Part shown: in pieces, positions 7,384-16,539 of the stretch
Layout of the letters: every line of letters begins with the position of its first letter
How positions within the stretch are numbered: position 1 is the first letter of the stretch
Origin: Chitinophaga pinensis
GTDB taxonomy: Bacteria > Pseudomonadota > Gammaproteobacteria > Burkholderiales > SG8-41
Direction of reading: 5' to 3'
NCBI GenBank assembly: GCA_943329075.2
Contig: CALQCM020000016.1
Location: 1-64,000 of the forward strand
DNA length: 64,000 bases
Program-made: the position numbers and the translations under genes
Notes under the pieces: generated by a model
The model's input: the letters and a program-made list of their open reading frames with translations, nothing else
Told to the model about the DNA's origin: nothing
The model's database searches: none

Positions 7384-9537
7384 ATGTGGCAAGCCGGTTT
7401 TCGGGTTCATGGCGAACCCGCGAAGAGCATTTGTGTTTTGACCGTGGCGGTGCTCGCCGCACTCGGCGCAACGCAGGTGCGCGCGCAGGCGGTTGCGGCA
7501 GCGACGGCGCTGCCGGAAGTATCGGTGACCGGCACGCGCGAAAAAGAATTGCTGAGCGAAACGCCAGCCTCGATTGGTGTGATCAAGTCAGATGCGATTC
7601 GCCAGGTACACCCGACGCATCCGTCGCAGATCATCAGCCAGGTGCCCGGTGCGGCGGTGGCGATCACCAACGGTGAAGGTCATACCACGGCGATCCGCCA
7701 GCCGTTTACCACCGGACCGGCCTATCTGTTTCTGGAAGACGGCATACCGATCCGCGCCACCGGCTTCTTTAATCACAACGCGCTCTACGAAATCAACATC
7801 CCGATGGCCGGCGGCATCGAAATAATCCGCGGGCCCGGCACCGCGCTCTACGGCTCGGACGCGATCGGCGGCGTCATCAACGTGCTGACACCGAAGCCGC
7901 CGCTGCAACCCGAGGGCAATCTTGCCGTCGATGTCGGCAGCAACGGCTGGCGCCGTTTGCTGATGAGCGGCGGCAACGGCGACGCGTCCAACGCCTGGCT
8001 GGGCAATGCCAACGTGACGCACGCCGACGGCTGGCGCGAGAAGACTGCTTATGACCGCCAAAGCGGCGGTCTGCGCTGGGACAAGGAGCTTGATAGCGGG
8101 CAGACGCTGAAGACGATCGTGTCGTTCTCGCGCGTCAATCAGGAGACCGGCGCCAATTCGCCGCTGACCTATACGGATTTTCTGTTCAATCCGAAAATCA
8201 ACTATCTGCCGGTTGCCTATCGCAAGGTCGAGGCGCTGCGCATTTCCACCAACTATGAACGCGAGTCCGGCAATTCTCTGCTGTCGCTGACCCCGTATTT
8301 TCGCGACAACAGCATGGATCTGCTGGCGTCCTTCAATCTGAATTCAGACCCGACGATTGCGCTGACGCAAAACCAGTCATTCGGCCTGATGGCGAAATGG
8401 CGGCAGGACTTTCCGCAGGCGATGCGGGCCCGCCTGATCGCCGGCGTCGATGTCGATGTGAGCCCCGGCGGGCGTCGTGAGGATCGTTTGAATCTGACTA
8501 CCAGCGGCGCGGGTGCCTCGCGCTATTCGCTGGCCTACACGGTGAACCGCCGTGTTTACGACTACGACGTCACCTACAAAGGGGTGTCGCCATACCTGCA
8601 TGGCGAAATTTCACCGACGCAGCGCCTGCGTCTGAGCGGCGGCGTGCGCTACGACGCCTTGAGTTACGATTTCACCAACAATTTTGCGGCGGGTACGGTG
8701 AGTTCCGGCGCCGGCGTGTTTTATGGACAGGCTGACAACACCACCAGCAATTTCAAACATCTCAGTCCCAAGCTCGGCGCGACGTTTGCGTTGACCGAGA
8801 AGACCAGCCTTTACGCCGACTACAACCACGGTTTCCGCGCGCCGTCCGAAGGCCAGCTTTATCGTCCATCGGTCAGCACGACGGCGGCGCTGGCGCTGGC
8901 GGCGCGCGACGCGGCATTGCAATTGAAGCCGATCAAGGTCGATCAGGTCGAACTCGGCATACGTGGCGAAGTGGCCGGTGCGTCGTACAATCTGGTGGCC
9001 TACAACCTGATCAAGCGCGACGACATCGTGAGCTTCACCAACACCACCACCAACGTGCGCACCAACGTCAACGCCGGCCGCACTTCGCACCGCGGCATCG
9101 AGGCGGGCATCGGTGCGCCGCTGGTCGACCGCTTGCGCGTGGATGTTGCGTACTCTTATGCGCGGCACAAGTATGAAGAGTGGAACACCTCGACGACAGC
9201 CAATCTGAACGGCTACGAAATGGAATCGGCGCCGCGCCTGCTGGGCAATTCGCGCCTGACGTGGGCGCCGAGTGCAGCGGTGAGCGCGCAACTCGAGTGG
9301 GTGCAGATCGGTCGCTACTGGGTCGATGCCGGGCACACCACGCCGCAGTATTCGGGGCATGATCTGTTCAATCTGCGCGCGAGCTGGTCGGTGGCGAAGA
9401 AGACCGCGTTTTTTGCGAAGATCGACAACCTGCAGAACCGGCGGTTCGCCGATAGCGCTTCGGTGACATCGAGTACCGCGGTGTTTTCGCCGGGTCTGCC
9501 GCGCACCTTTTTTGCCGGCGCCGAACTCAAGTGGTGA
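7384..9537 (+). CDS. TonB-dependent outer-membrane receptor, copper-cluster associated
   Basis: A 717-residue TonB-dependent receptor. A signal sequence is followed by a TonB-box-like stretch PEVSVTGTR at about residue 40. The plug domain holds GIEIIRGPGTALYGSDAIGGVINV, a hallmark segment, and a 22-strand barrel runs to a C-terminal aromatic residue (ELKW). It should bind an external ligand and import it with TonB-ExbBD energy. The neighbours (DUF2946-like, TlpA-like, PCuAC) point to copper or a copper complex, but the sequence does not prove the substrate. It overlaps the following gene by a few bases, indicating an operon. Confidence 0.88.
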   Translation: MWQAGFRVHGEPAKSICVLTVAVLAALGATQVRAQAVAAATALPEVSVTGTREKELLSETPASIGVIKSDAIRQVHPTHPSQIISQVPGAAVAITNGEGHTTAIRQPFTTGPAYLFLEDGIPIRATGFFNHNALYEINIPMAGGIEIIRGPGTALYGSDAIGGVINVLTPKPPLQPEGNLAVDVGSNGWRRLLMSGGNGDASNAWLGNANVTHADGWREKTAYDRQSGGLRWDKELDSGQTLKTIVSFSRVNQETGANSPLTYTDFLFNPKINYLPVAYRKVEALRISTNYERESGNSLLSLTPYFRDNSMDLLASFNLNSDPTIALTQNQSFGLMAKWRQDFPQAMRARLIAGVDVDVSPGGRREDRLNLTTSGAGASRYSLAYTVNRRVYDYDVTYKGVSPYLHGEISPTQRLRLSGGVRYDALSYDFTNNFAAGTVSSGAGVFYGQADNTTSNFKHLSPKLGATFALTEKTSLYADYNHGFRAPSEGQLYRPSVSTTAALALAARDAALQLKPIKVDQVELGIRGEVAGASYNLVAYNLIKRDDIVSFTNTTTNVRTNVNAGRTSHRGIEAGIGAPLVDRLRVDVAYSYARHKYEEWNTSTTANLNGYEMESAPRLLGNSRLTWAPSAAVSAQLEWVQIGRYWVDAGHTTPQYSGHDLFNLRASWSVAKKTAFFAKIDNLQNRRFADSASVTSSTAVFSPGLPRTFFAGAELKW

Positions 9538-10742
9538 TCGACGCCAAACGCCGTGCAATTGCCCTCGGCGGTGGGCTGGCCGCGCTTGCGGCGGGTCTGC
9601 CTGCGGCGTTCGCGCAACACGCTGATCACGGTATGCCGGCGAAAGGCACGGATGCAGCGCGGCCCGATCTTGGTGCGACCGCCGCCTTCGATGCACAGGG
9701 CGTGTTGTGGGCGGCGCATAAAGATGGCGGCTACATTACCGTCAGCCGCTCCGCGGATGCCGGCCGCAGCTGGTCGAAACCGGCGCGCGTCAACAATAGC
9801 CTGGAAGCCACGGACATGGGGGCGGATTCGCGGCCGAAAATTGCGCTCGGTGCCGGCGGGGAAATTTATGTGACGTGGACGCGCCCGCTCGGCAAACCTT
9901 TTACCGGCGCAATTCGCTTTGCGCGTTCACTCGACGGTGGACGCAGCTTCAGTGCCCCCGTGACGGTGCACGCCGATCGCCAGGAAATCACGCATCGCTT
10001 CGATGCCATGGCGGTGAACAATCAGGGCCAGTTGTTTGTGGCGTGGATCGACAAGCGCGATGGTGTGGCCGCCGCACGTGCGAAGGGGCCGGAGTACCGT
10101 GGGGCCGCCGTGTACTACGCGGTGTCGGACGACAAGGGGGCCAGTTTCCGCGGTGATTACAAACTCGCCGAACACAGCTGCGAATGCTGCCGCATTGCGC
10201 TGCATCCGCAGGACGACGGCAGCGTGCTGGCGATGTGGCGCCATGTGTTTGCGCCCAATATCCGCGATCACGCGCTGGCACGCATGACGCCGGACGGCAG
10301 GCCGGGTGAAGTGCGCCGCGTGACCTTCGACGACTGGCGCGTCGATGTCTGTCCGCATCACGGACCCTCGCTCGATAGGGATGCGGACGGTCGCCTGCAC
10401 GCCGTGTGGTTCACGCAGGCGCTGAAAAACAGCGGCGTCTGCTACGGGCGTTTGCGCGACGGCGGTGTCGATCTGCAGCGTCGTGTCGGCGGCGCAACCG
10501 CCGAACATGCCGATCTTGCGATCAGCGGCAACAGGGTCGCGGTGGCGTGGAAGGAATTCGACGGCGAGCGCTCGCGTTTGCGCGCGATGATTTCAGACGA
10601 TGCCGGCGAACACTGGCGCGAGCGCGAACTGGCTGCGACGCCGGGGGCCTCGGACCATCCGCGGGTGCTGGCGCGTGCCGGCGCCTTTCATGTGTTCTGG
10701 AACACAAGGCGGGAGCCGCTGTTGACGGTGGCGCTGGCGTGA
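9531..10742 (+). CDS. exported BNR/sialidase-like beta-propeller protein with CECC motif
   Basis: A 403-residue protein starting at GTG 9531 (or GTG 9534), overlapping the receptor stop. The N-terminus has a signal-like hydrophobic stretch ending AAFA. At least three Asp-box (BNR) repeats of the form SxDxGxxW/F are visible: SADAGRSW, SLDGGRSF and SDDAGEHW. These suggest a sialidase-type propeller. Catalytic sialidase residues cannot be confirmed. A CECC motif at about residues 217-220 and a nearby CPHHG motif are unusual for a sialidase and would suit metal binding. Position between a TonB receptor and copper-protein genes favours a periplasmic copper-related role over sugar cleavage; that is inference. 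Confidence 0.65.
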   Translation: MVIDAKRRAIALGGGLAALAAGLPAAFAQHADHGMPAKGTDAARPDLGATAAFDAQGVLWAAHKDGGYITVSRSADAGRSWSKPARVNNSLEATDMGADSRPKIALGAGGEIYVTWTRPLGKPFTGAIRFARSLDGGRSFSAPVTVHADRQEITHRFDAMAVNNQGQLFVAWIDKRDGVAAARAKGPEYRGAAVYYAVSDDKGASFRGDYKLAEHSCECCRIALHPQDDGSVLAMWRHVFAPNIRDHALARMTPDGRPGEVRRVTFDDWRVDVCPHHGPSLDRDADGRLHAVWFTQALKNSGVCYGRLRDGGVDLQRRVGGATAEHADLAISGNRVAVAWKEFDGERSRLRAMISDDAGEHWRERELAATPGASDHPRVLARAGAFHVFWNTRREPLLTVALA

Positions 10743-11236
10743 TGCGGACGTTGTGCAAATTTGCGGGTGCCGCGCTTGCACTATTGCTCGCCGGTGGTGC
10801 TGCCGCCGACCCCGTCAACATCCGGCCGTTCGACGCGGGCAGCATGAGCGCCATTCGCGCACAGTATGCGGGCAAACCATTCGTGCTGGCATTCTGGTCA
10901 ACCACCTGCGAACCCTGCCGCAAGGAAATGACCTTGTGGCGCGGGCTCAAGTTGCGCTATCCGCAAATGCCCATCGTGCTGGTTTCAGCGGACGGCCCGG
11001 CCGACCAGGCGGCAGTGACGGCGTTTCTCATGCGCTACAATCCGGGGCCGGTGCAGCACTGGATGTTCGCCGATGAATTTTCAGAGCGCGTGCGTTACTC
11101 GGTCGACAAGAGCTGGCGCGGCGAAATGCCGCGCACCTATTTTTTCGATGCGGCGCATGACGCCGCGGCGCACAGCGGGCTGCTTGACCGGCGCATGGTC
11201 GAACAATGGTTCAGAAACAACACAGGGCGCCACTAG
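10742..11236 (+). CDS. TlpA/ResA-like thioredoxin-fold protein
   Basis: A 164-residue exported thiol-disulfide protein. The signal sequence ends GGAAA. The redox motif TTCEPCRKE holds Cys56 and Cys59, and the cis-Pro loop reads EMPRTYF. The start ATG overlaps the stop of the upstream gene (GTGATG junction). Such proteins reduce periplasmic disulfides, often to prepare cytochrome c oxidase CuA or copper chaperones for metal loading, which matches the PCuAC gene immediately downstream. Confidence 0.82.
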   Translation: MRTLCKFAGAALALLLAGGAAADPVNIRPFDAGSMSAIRAQYAGKPFVLAFWSTTCEPCRKEMTLWRGLKLRYPQMPIVLVSADGPADQAAVTAFLMRYNPGPVQHWMFADEFSERVRYSVDKSWRGEMPRTYFFDAAHDAAAHSGLLDRRMVEQWFRNNTGRH

Positions 11237-11270
11237 CGGCGCCGCTCAAAACCGGATTCTGGAGAATGTA

Positions 11271-11771
11271 ATGCGGATTCGATCAGCAAAAATCAAAATA
11301 GTCGGCTGCCTACTCGCGATGACCGCCGGCATCGCCTTGCCGGCCTTTGCGCAGTCCGCCATCGAAGTCAGTAACGCCTGGGCGCGGGCAACGATCTCCG
11401 CGCAAAAAACCAGCGGTATTTATCTGGATATCCGCAGTGCTGCGCCGGCCAGGCTGGTGGGCGTGGCAAGCTCGGCGGCTGCACGCGTCGAATTGCACAA
11501 TATGAAGATGGAAGGCAGTGTGATGAAAATGTCGGCGGTCGAGAGTATCGATCTTGCCGCCGGGCAGACGGTCAAGCTGGCCCCCGGCGGTTATCACGTC
11601 ATGCTGATCGATCTGAAGCAACCGCTGAAGGCCGGCGACAGCGTGCCGCTGACGCTGACGATCATGCGCGCCGACAAGTCCAAGGCGACGGTCGAAGCGA
11701 AGGCCGAGGTGCGCGACATGGCGGGCGCGCCGAAGGGCGCGACGCAGCACGACATGCATAAGGGGCATTGA
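11271..11771 (+). CDS. periplasmic copper chaperone of the PCuAC family
   Basis: A 166-residue protein with a signal peptide ending AFAQ. It carries the complete PCuAC Cu(I) motif H(M)-x10-M-x21-H-x-M: His76, Met87, His109 and Met111 fall at exactly the expected spacing. A Met/His tail (QHDMHKGH) follows, as in other members. The family delivers copper to the CuA or CuB sites of cytochrome oxidases. ATG 11271 is preceded by GGAGA. It is the last gene of the copper-type cluster and is followed by a palindromic repeat pair that may end the transcript. Confidence 0.92.
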   Translation: MRIRSAKIKIVGCLLAMTAGIALPAFAQSAIEVSNAWARATISAQKTSGIYLDIRSAAPARLVGVASSAAARVELHNMKMEGSVMKMSAVESIDLAAGQTVKLAPGGYHVMLIDLKQPLKAGDSVPLTLTIMRADKSKATVEAKAEVRDMAGAPKGATQHDMHKGH

Positions 11772-11790
11772 GGCTCGCATACGGGGGTGA

Positions 11791-11874
11791 GTAGCGCAGG
11801 CGCCTCGCCTGCGTCAAAACATCGTCGCAACTGGCGGCCGTGGCGTTTCGCGCAGGCGGGGCGCCTGCGCCACA
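11791..11874. repeat. pair of inverted palindromic repeats (GCAGGCG family)
   Basis: The unit at 11791-11815 starts GTAGCGCAGGCG and forms a GCAGGCG/CGCCTGC hairpin. A second unit at 11850-11874 is its near reverse complement. The arrangement resembles a BIME (paired REP) between convergent genes. A third, single copy lies at 61798-61822. Confidence 0.75.
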
Positions 11875-11886
11875 GGAACAGCGATG

Positions 11887-12915
11887 TCAGCGCGCGGTAA
11901 CAACCGCCTTGATGCCGAGAGACTGGTTCAGTTTGTCGGCGGCGGCACGTGCTTCAACCTGATTGGCATACGGCCCCGCATGCACGCGGAAGAGGCCGTC
12001 TTTCGCATACACATGCAGTGACGAGGCCAGCCAGTCGACCTGCATGCGCAGGCGCGCGAGATAGTTCTCCGCGTTGTCCTGCGAGCCGAAGGCGCCAAGT
12101 TGCAGGAACATGCCTCTGGCCTCCGCTTCGGCGATAACGGCGACCACCGGCGTTGCATTCAGCGGTTCGCTTTTCGGCAGCGGGATGGCGACGGCGCCAT
12201 CGGCGGGAACGATTGGCGACGCGGTAGGCGGTTTCTCGGTTACCGCGGGCGCCACTGCCACGTTCGTGGCCGCCGGCGTGCCGGCATCCGGCAGTATCAG
12301 TTCGACTTCCACCAGCGCGCGGCCACCGCCTAATACACCGAGTTTGTAGGCCGCGGTATACGACAGGTCGATCAGGCGGTCGGAATGAAACGGCCCGCGA
12401 TCATTGACGCGCACGATCACCGATTTGTTGTTGGCGAGGTTGGTAACGCGCGCAAAACTCGGGATCGGCAGGATGGTGTGTGCGGCGCTCATGCCGTACA
12501 TGTCGTAGATTTCACCCGACGATGTCTTTTGCTCGTGATAACGCCGCCCGTACCAGCTCGCGATGCCGCGTTGTTTGTACGGCACGAGCCGCGTCATCGG
12601 CGTGTAGGTCTGCCCCATCACGGTGTAGGGCCGCATGGTCGCCGTCCGCAGCGGCTCGAGCTTAGGCACCGCATCCGGAATCTGCTCGATGTTCGCCGGC
12701 GGATTGTCGCCGGGGCCGTCGTTGAGGTAATAACCGCCACCGCCGGCGCGCGGCGGCGTGGCCGGTTTCGCTGTGCCCGATGGTGTGCTGTCAGGTGCGC
12801 GCGCCACCGGTGCGGCGTCGCGTGAACCGATGGTTCCGCAACCGGCGAGGGTCATCGCGACGAACGCCGCGATGAGCCAGGATTGAGGATTGAGGATTGA
12901 GGATTGAGTAAGCAA
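11887..12915 (-). CDS. rlpA: RlpA family septal-ring lytic transglycosylase lipoprotein
   Basis: A lipoprotein with a lipobox (LAGC), a proline-rich linker, a double-psi beta-barrel domain with the RlpA signature GIASWYGRRYHEQKTSSGE and ending in NDRGPFHSDRLIDLS, and a C-terminal SPOR domain that binds denuded peptidoglycan at the septum. It cleaves naked glycan strands. The start is uncertain. The reading frame continues upstream through heptad repeat DNA (translating as SSILNPQS) to a TTG at 13005. The coordinates here use TTG 12915, the last start-like codon giving a plausible signal peptide; the only later ATG leaves too short a signal. It is the last gene of the mre-mrd-rodA cluster. Confidence 0.85.
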   Translation of the reverse strand: MLTQSSILNPQSWLIAAFVAMTLAGCGTIGSRDAAPVARAPDSTPSGTAKPATPPRAGGGGYYLNDGPGDNPPANIEQIPDAVPKLEPLRTATMRPYTVMGQTYTPMTRLVPYKQRGIASWYGRRYHEQKTSSGEIYDMYGMSAAHTILPIPSFARVTNLANNKSVIVRVNDRGPFHSDRLIDLSYTAAYKLGVLGGGRALVEVELILPDAGTPAATNVAVAPAVTEKPPTASPIVPADGAVAIPLPKSEPLNATPVVAVIAEAEARGMFLQLGAFGSQDNAENYLARLRMQVDWLASSLHVYAKDGLFRVHAGPYANQVEARAAADKLNQSLGIKAVVTAR

Positions 12916-13023
12916 ACAGGATTGAGGAGCGAGGATTGAGGATTGAGGAATCCCACGGTCAAACGCGCCAGATCGAATTTTCTTGCTTGGTTGCTCAATC
13001 CTCAATCCTCGCTCCTCAATCCT
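12884..13023. repeat. heptad (GGATTGA)n repeat arms between rodA and rlpA
   Basis: Four GGATTGA units start at 12884, further units lie at 12919-12950, and the inverse TCAATCC units lie at about 12994-13023. The arms could fold into a long stem enclosing about 45 bases. A similar array lies at 41372-41465. The left arm overlaps the apparent 5' end of rlpA. Confidence 0.85.
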
Positions 13024-14131
13024 AGCTCTGCACCAGTTTCTTGTGCGTCTGTATGCTCATGAGTATCCCCATGCCGAGGCAGATCGTCACCAGCGAAGTG
13101 CCGCCGTAACTCACCAGCGGCAGCGGCACACCGACCACCGGCAAAATGCCGCTGACCATACCCATGTTGACGAAGGCGTAGGTGAAGAAGGTCAGCGTCA
13201 GGGCGCCGCCGAAGAGGCGGGTAAACAGCGTCGGCGCATTCGCCGTGATGACCATGCCGCGTGCAATGACGTGCAGAAAGAGGAACAACAGCACCATGTT
13301 GCCGAGCAGGCCCCATTCTTCGGCGAACACCGCGAAGATGAAATCGGTGGTGCGCTCCGGGATGAAATCGAGATGGGTCTGCGTGCCCTGCAGCCAGCCC
13401 TTGCCGAAAAGGCCGCCGGAGCCGACCGCAATGGTCGATTGTATGGTGTGGTAGCCGGTGCCGAGCGGGTCCTGCGTCGGGTCGATCAGCGTGAGGATGC
13501 GCTGGCGCTGGTAGTCATGCATCGCCGACCACAGGAACGGCAAACTGGCGCAGCCGGCCACGGCGACGCCGATGATAATGCGCCAACTCAGGCCTGCAAG
13601 GAACAGCACATAAGCGCCGCCGGCAAGGACCAGCACCGCGGTGCCGAGGTCGGGTTGGCGCACGATCAGCGCTACCGGCAGCGCCAGCAGGATGGTGGCG
13701 ATCAGATAGTTTTTCAGCTTGAGCGTGGCCTCGTAGCGGTCGAAGTACCAGGCCAGCATCAGCGGCACCGCGATCTTCATGATTTCCGAGGGCTGGATGC
13801 GCGTGACGCCGACGTGCAGCCAGCGCCGCGCGCCGTTGACGATATCGCCGAACAGGGCCACGCAGACCAGCAGCACGACGCCCGCCACATACAACGGCAG
13901 CGCGATGCGCAGCAGAAAATTCGGCGGTACGTAGGCGAAGGTGTACATCACGCCGAGCGCCACCAGCATGTTGACGATCTGGCTCGAGACGCGCGCCAGG
14001 CTCTGGTTCGAGCCGCTGAAAATGGCGAGCAGGCTCACCCCCATGAGCAGCAGAATGGCCATCAGCAACTGCGCATCGACGTGCGCCGTGAGCGCATGGC
14101 TGATGCGCCTAATGGCGCGCGGCATTGGCAT
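13022..14131 (-). CDS. rodA: RodA, elongasome SEDS peptidoglycan glycosyltransferase
   Basis: A 369-residue SEDS protein with about ten transmembrane helices. It polymerises lipid II during lateral wall growth together with PBP2. Conserved SEDS features are visible, including the ARRWLHVGVTRIQPSEIMK segment, RQPDLGTA and the C-terminal GVPLPLVSYGGTS motif. It overlaps the mrdA stop by 23 bases, so the two are coupled. Its stop falls next to the heptad repeat that separates it from rlpA. Confidence 0.96.
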   Translation of the reverse strand: MPMPRAIRRISHALTAHVDAQLLMAILLLMGVSLLAIFSGSNQSLARVSSQIVNMLVALGVMYTFAYVPPNFLLRIALPLYVAGVVLLVCVALFGDIVNGARRWLHVGVTRIQPSEIMKIAVPLMLAWYFDRYEATLKLKNYLIATILLALPVALIVRQPDLGTAVLVLAGGAYVLFLAGLSWRIIIGVAVAGCASLPFLWSAMHDYQRQRILTLIDPTQDPLGTGYHTIQSTIAVGSGGLFGKGWLQGTQTHLDFIPERTTDFIFAVFAEEWGLLGNMVLLFLFLHVIARGMVITANAPTLFTRLFGGALTLTFFTYAFVNMGMVSGILPVVGVPLPLVSYGGTSLVTICLGMGILMSIQTHKKLVQS

Positions 14132-16028
14132 CGAGTTCTTCCATTTTGACCGGGGTGGCTTTTTTTCCGAGCATGTAATAATCCATCACCTTGCGCGCGA
14201 TTGGCGCCGCGGTCGCCGCACCGAAGCCGGCGTTTTCCACCAGCACGGCGACCGCAATCTTCGGCGCGTCGGCCGGCGCGTAGGCGATGAACAGCGCGTG
14301 GTCGCGGTAGCGCTCGGCGATGCGGCTGGCGACGTACTTCTCACCCTGCTTGATCGCGATCACCTGCGCGGTGCCGGTTTTGCCGGCGCTGACATAGGGC
14401 GCGCCGGCAAAGGCACGCGCGCCGGTGCCCTCGGTGTTGACGCCGATCAGCGCGTCTTTCACCACCTTCAGATGTTCGGGCTTGAGGTCCAGACTGCGCA
14501 GCGGCTGCGGTTCGACCATGGTGCGGTTGCGCGTGACGATGTCTTCGACGTAATTGACAATGTGCGGACGGTACATCACGCCGTCGTTGGCGAGCGTCGC
14601 CATCGCCTGCGCCAGTTGCAACGGTGTATAGGAGTTGTAACCCTGGCCGATGCCGACACTGATGGTTTCGCCGGCGTACCATTTCTGCTGCTCGGGTGTG
14701 CGAAATCGCTTTCGCTTCCAGGCCTGCGACGGCAGGATGCCCTGCGATTCGCCGGTGAGGTCGATGCCGGAGCGCGTGCCGAAGCCGAACAGCGTCATGA
14801 AATTGGCGATGTTGTCGATGCCCAGATCGTTGGCCAGCATGTAGTAATAAGTGTCGCAGGAGACGACGAGCGATTTGAACATATCGACCATGCCGTGGCC
14901 GCCGACCTTGTCGTCGCGGAAAGTGTGGTTGCCGAAGTTGTAATACCCCGGGTCCCTGATCGCCTGCTCGGGCCGGCGCTTGCCCAATGTCAGTGCGGCG
15001 AGCGCCATGTAGGGCTTGAAGGTCGAGCCCGGCGGATAGGTGCCGGCGAGCGCGCGGTTGACCATCGGGCGGTCGATCGATTCGTTGAGCTCTTTCCAGT
15101 TCTGCGGGTCGATGCCGTCGACGAACAGGTTCGGGTCGAAGCCCGGTTTGGAGACGAAGGCGAGCACGCCGCCGTTGGTCGGATCGATGGCAACCAGCGC
15201 GCCGCGGAAATCGCCGAACGCGCGGTAGACCGTTTCCTGCAGACCGGCATCGAGGTTGAGCACGATGTTGTTGCCCGACACCGGCGGCTTGCGCGACAGC
15301 GTGCGCACCGCGCGTCCGCCGGCATCGACCTCGACCTCTTCGACGCCGGTGGTGCCGTGCAGGTGTTTTTCGTAACTTTGTTCGAGGCCGACCTTGCCGA
15401 TGTATTCGGTGCCGCGGTAATTGGTGTCGTTGCCTTCTTCTTCGAGCTGGTCGAGTTCGCGCTGGTTGATGCGGCCGATGTGGCCGACGACGTGCGAAAA
15501 GAGTTCGCCCTGCGGATACTGACGGAACAGGCGCGCATTGATGTCGACGCCGGGAAAGCGGTAGCGGTTGGCGGCGAAACGCGCGATCTCTTCGTCGGAG
15601 AGGCGGTTGCGGATCGGCAGGCTCTCGAAGCTTTTGCTTTCTTCGAGAAGTTTTTTGAAACGACGGCGGTCGCGCGGCGTGATTTCCACCACCGTCGAGA
15701 GCGCGTCGATCAGCGCGTCGATGTCCTCGACCTTGCTCGGCGTGATTTCCAGCGTGTAGGCGGAGTAGTTGTGCGCGAGCACGACGCCGTTGCGATCGAC
15801 GATGATGCCGCGGTTGGGCACGATGGGTGCGATCGAGATGCGGTTGGCTTCGGCCAGCGTGCTGTAGTGCTCGTGCTGCACCACCTGCAGCCAGAAGAAG
15901 CGCAGGAACAGCACGAAGAACATGAAGATGACGAAACCCGAGGCGATGGCCAGACGCAGACGGAAGTGGTGGATCTCGCGCTGCGAATTTCTGAGTTCGA
16001 TGCCGGGGTTGATGTACAACTCAGACAT
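14109..16028 (-). CDS. mrdA: MrdA, penicillin-binding protein 2 (transpeptidase of the elongasome)
   Basis: A 639-residue class B PBP. A single N-terminal membrane anchor (about 24-46) precedes a pedestal domain beginning PNRGIIVDRNG. The transpeptidase domain has the SxxK nucleophile in PPGSTFKPY, the SxN-equivalent SCD, and KTGTAQ. ATG 16028 gives the expected N-terminus and overlaps the mreD stop by eight bases. The longer open frame to 16142 is spurious. It works with RodA, MreC and MreD in cylindrical wall growth. Confidence 0.96.
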   Translation of the reverse strand: MSELYINPGIELRNSQREIHHFRLRLAIASGFVIFMFFVLFLRFFWLQVVQHEHYSTLAEANRISIAPIVPNRGIIVDRNGVVLAHNYSAYTLEITPSKVEDIDALIDALSTVVEITPRDRRRFKKLLEESKSFESLPIRNRLSDEEIARFAANRYRFPGVDINARLFRQYPQGELFSHVVGHIGRINQRELDQLEEEGNDTNYRGTEYIGKVGLEQSYEKHLHGTTGVEEVEVDAGGRAVRTLSRKPPVSGNNIVLNLDAGLQETVYRAFGDFRGALVAIDPTNGGVLAFVSKPGFDPNLFVDGIDPQNWKELNESIDRPMVNRALAGTYPPGSTFKPYMALAALTLGKRRPEQAIRDPGYYNFGNHTFRDDKVGGHGMVDMFKSLVVSCDTYYYMLANDLGIDNIANFMTLFGFGTRSGIDLTGESQGILPSQAWKRKRFRTPEQQKWYAGETISVGIGQGYNSYTPLQLAQAMATLANDGVMYRPHIVNYVEDIVTRNRTMVEPQPLRSLDLKPEHLKVVKDALIGVNTEGTGARAFAGAPYVSAGKTGTAQVIAIKQGEKYVASRIAERYRDHALFIAYAPADAPKIAVAVLVENAGFGAATAAPIARKVMDYYMLGKKATPVKMEELDANAARH

Positions 16029-16539
16029 GGTCGGGATCGGGCGTCGGTATCTGCGGCAGCTTGAGCAGGTAACACAGCGGCATCCACAGCGCACCGGCGA
16101 TGATGCTGCCGCAGAAATAGGTGATGCCGGGGAACTCGCCACCGGCCAGCTTGCGGACGACGAGAACGATGACGTCGTTGGCGAGCAACAGCGGGATGAC
16201 GTGCAGGATCTGGTCTTTCATGGTGAAACTCAGCACGCGCCGGTGCAGCACGATGCCGGCGAAAGCAAGCATCGAATAGGCGAGCGCGTGCTGGCCGAGG
16301 AGGCTGCCGTCGGCAACGTCCATGGCGAGCCCGAACAACATGGCGACGGTAAAACCGGCGCGGCGCGGCTGCAGGATGCACCAGTGCAGCACGATCAGCG
16401 CGACAAAATCCGGTTTGATTGCCAGCGGCCAGCCCGACCACGGCAGCAGATTGGCGAGCAGTGCGGCGACCAGCGTGAAGGCGATGAACAGCGGCTTCAC
16501 CGGCAGCAGGATGGTTTGCGGTCTGGATTCGTTTTGCAT
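16021..16539 (-). CDS. mreD: MreD, rod-shape-determining membrane protein
   Basis: A 172-residue inner-membrane protein with five to six hydrophobic helices. It includes the MreD-typical PDFVALIVLHWCILQP and FGLAMDVADGSLLGQHALAY segments. It links MreC to the RodA-PBP2 pair. Its start abuts the mreC stop (one-base overlap) and its end overlaps mrdA, so it sits within a tightly packed operon. Confidence 0.94.
   Translation of the reverse strand: MQNESRPQTILLPVKPLFIAFTLVAALLANLLPWSGWPLAIKPDFVALIVLHWCILQPRRAGFTVAMLFGLAMDVADGSLLGQHALAYSMLAFAGIVLHRRVLSFTMKDQILHVIPLLLANDVIVLVVRKLAGGEFPGITYFCGSIIAGALWMPLCYLLKLPQIPTPDPDHV

Noticed and set aside
12884..13023. CRISPR-like tandem repeats
   Set aside because: The units are 7-base direct copies without unique spacers.
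13941..16064. 707-residue plus-strand frame opposite mrdA
   Set aside because: It is an antisense shadow of a high-GC gene; the minus-strand product is an unmistakable PBP2.
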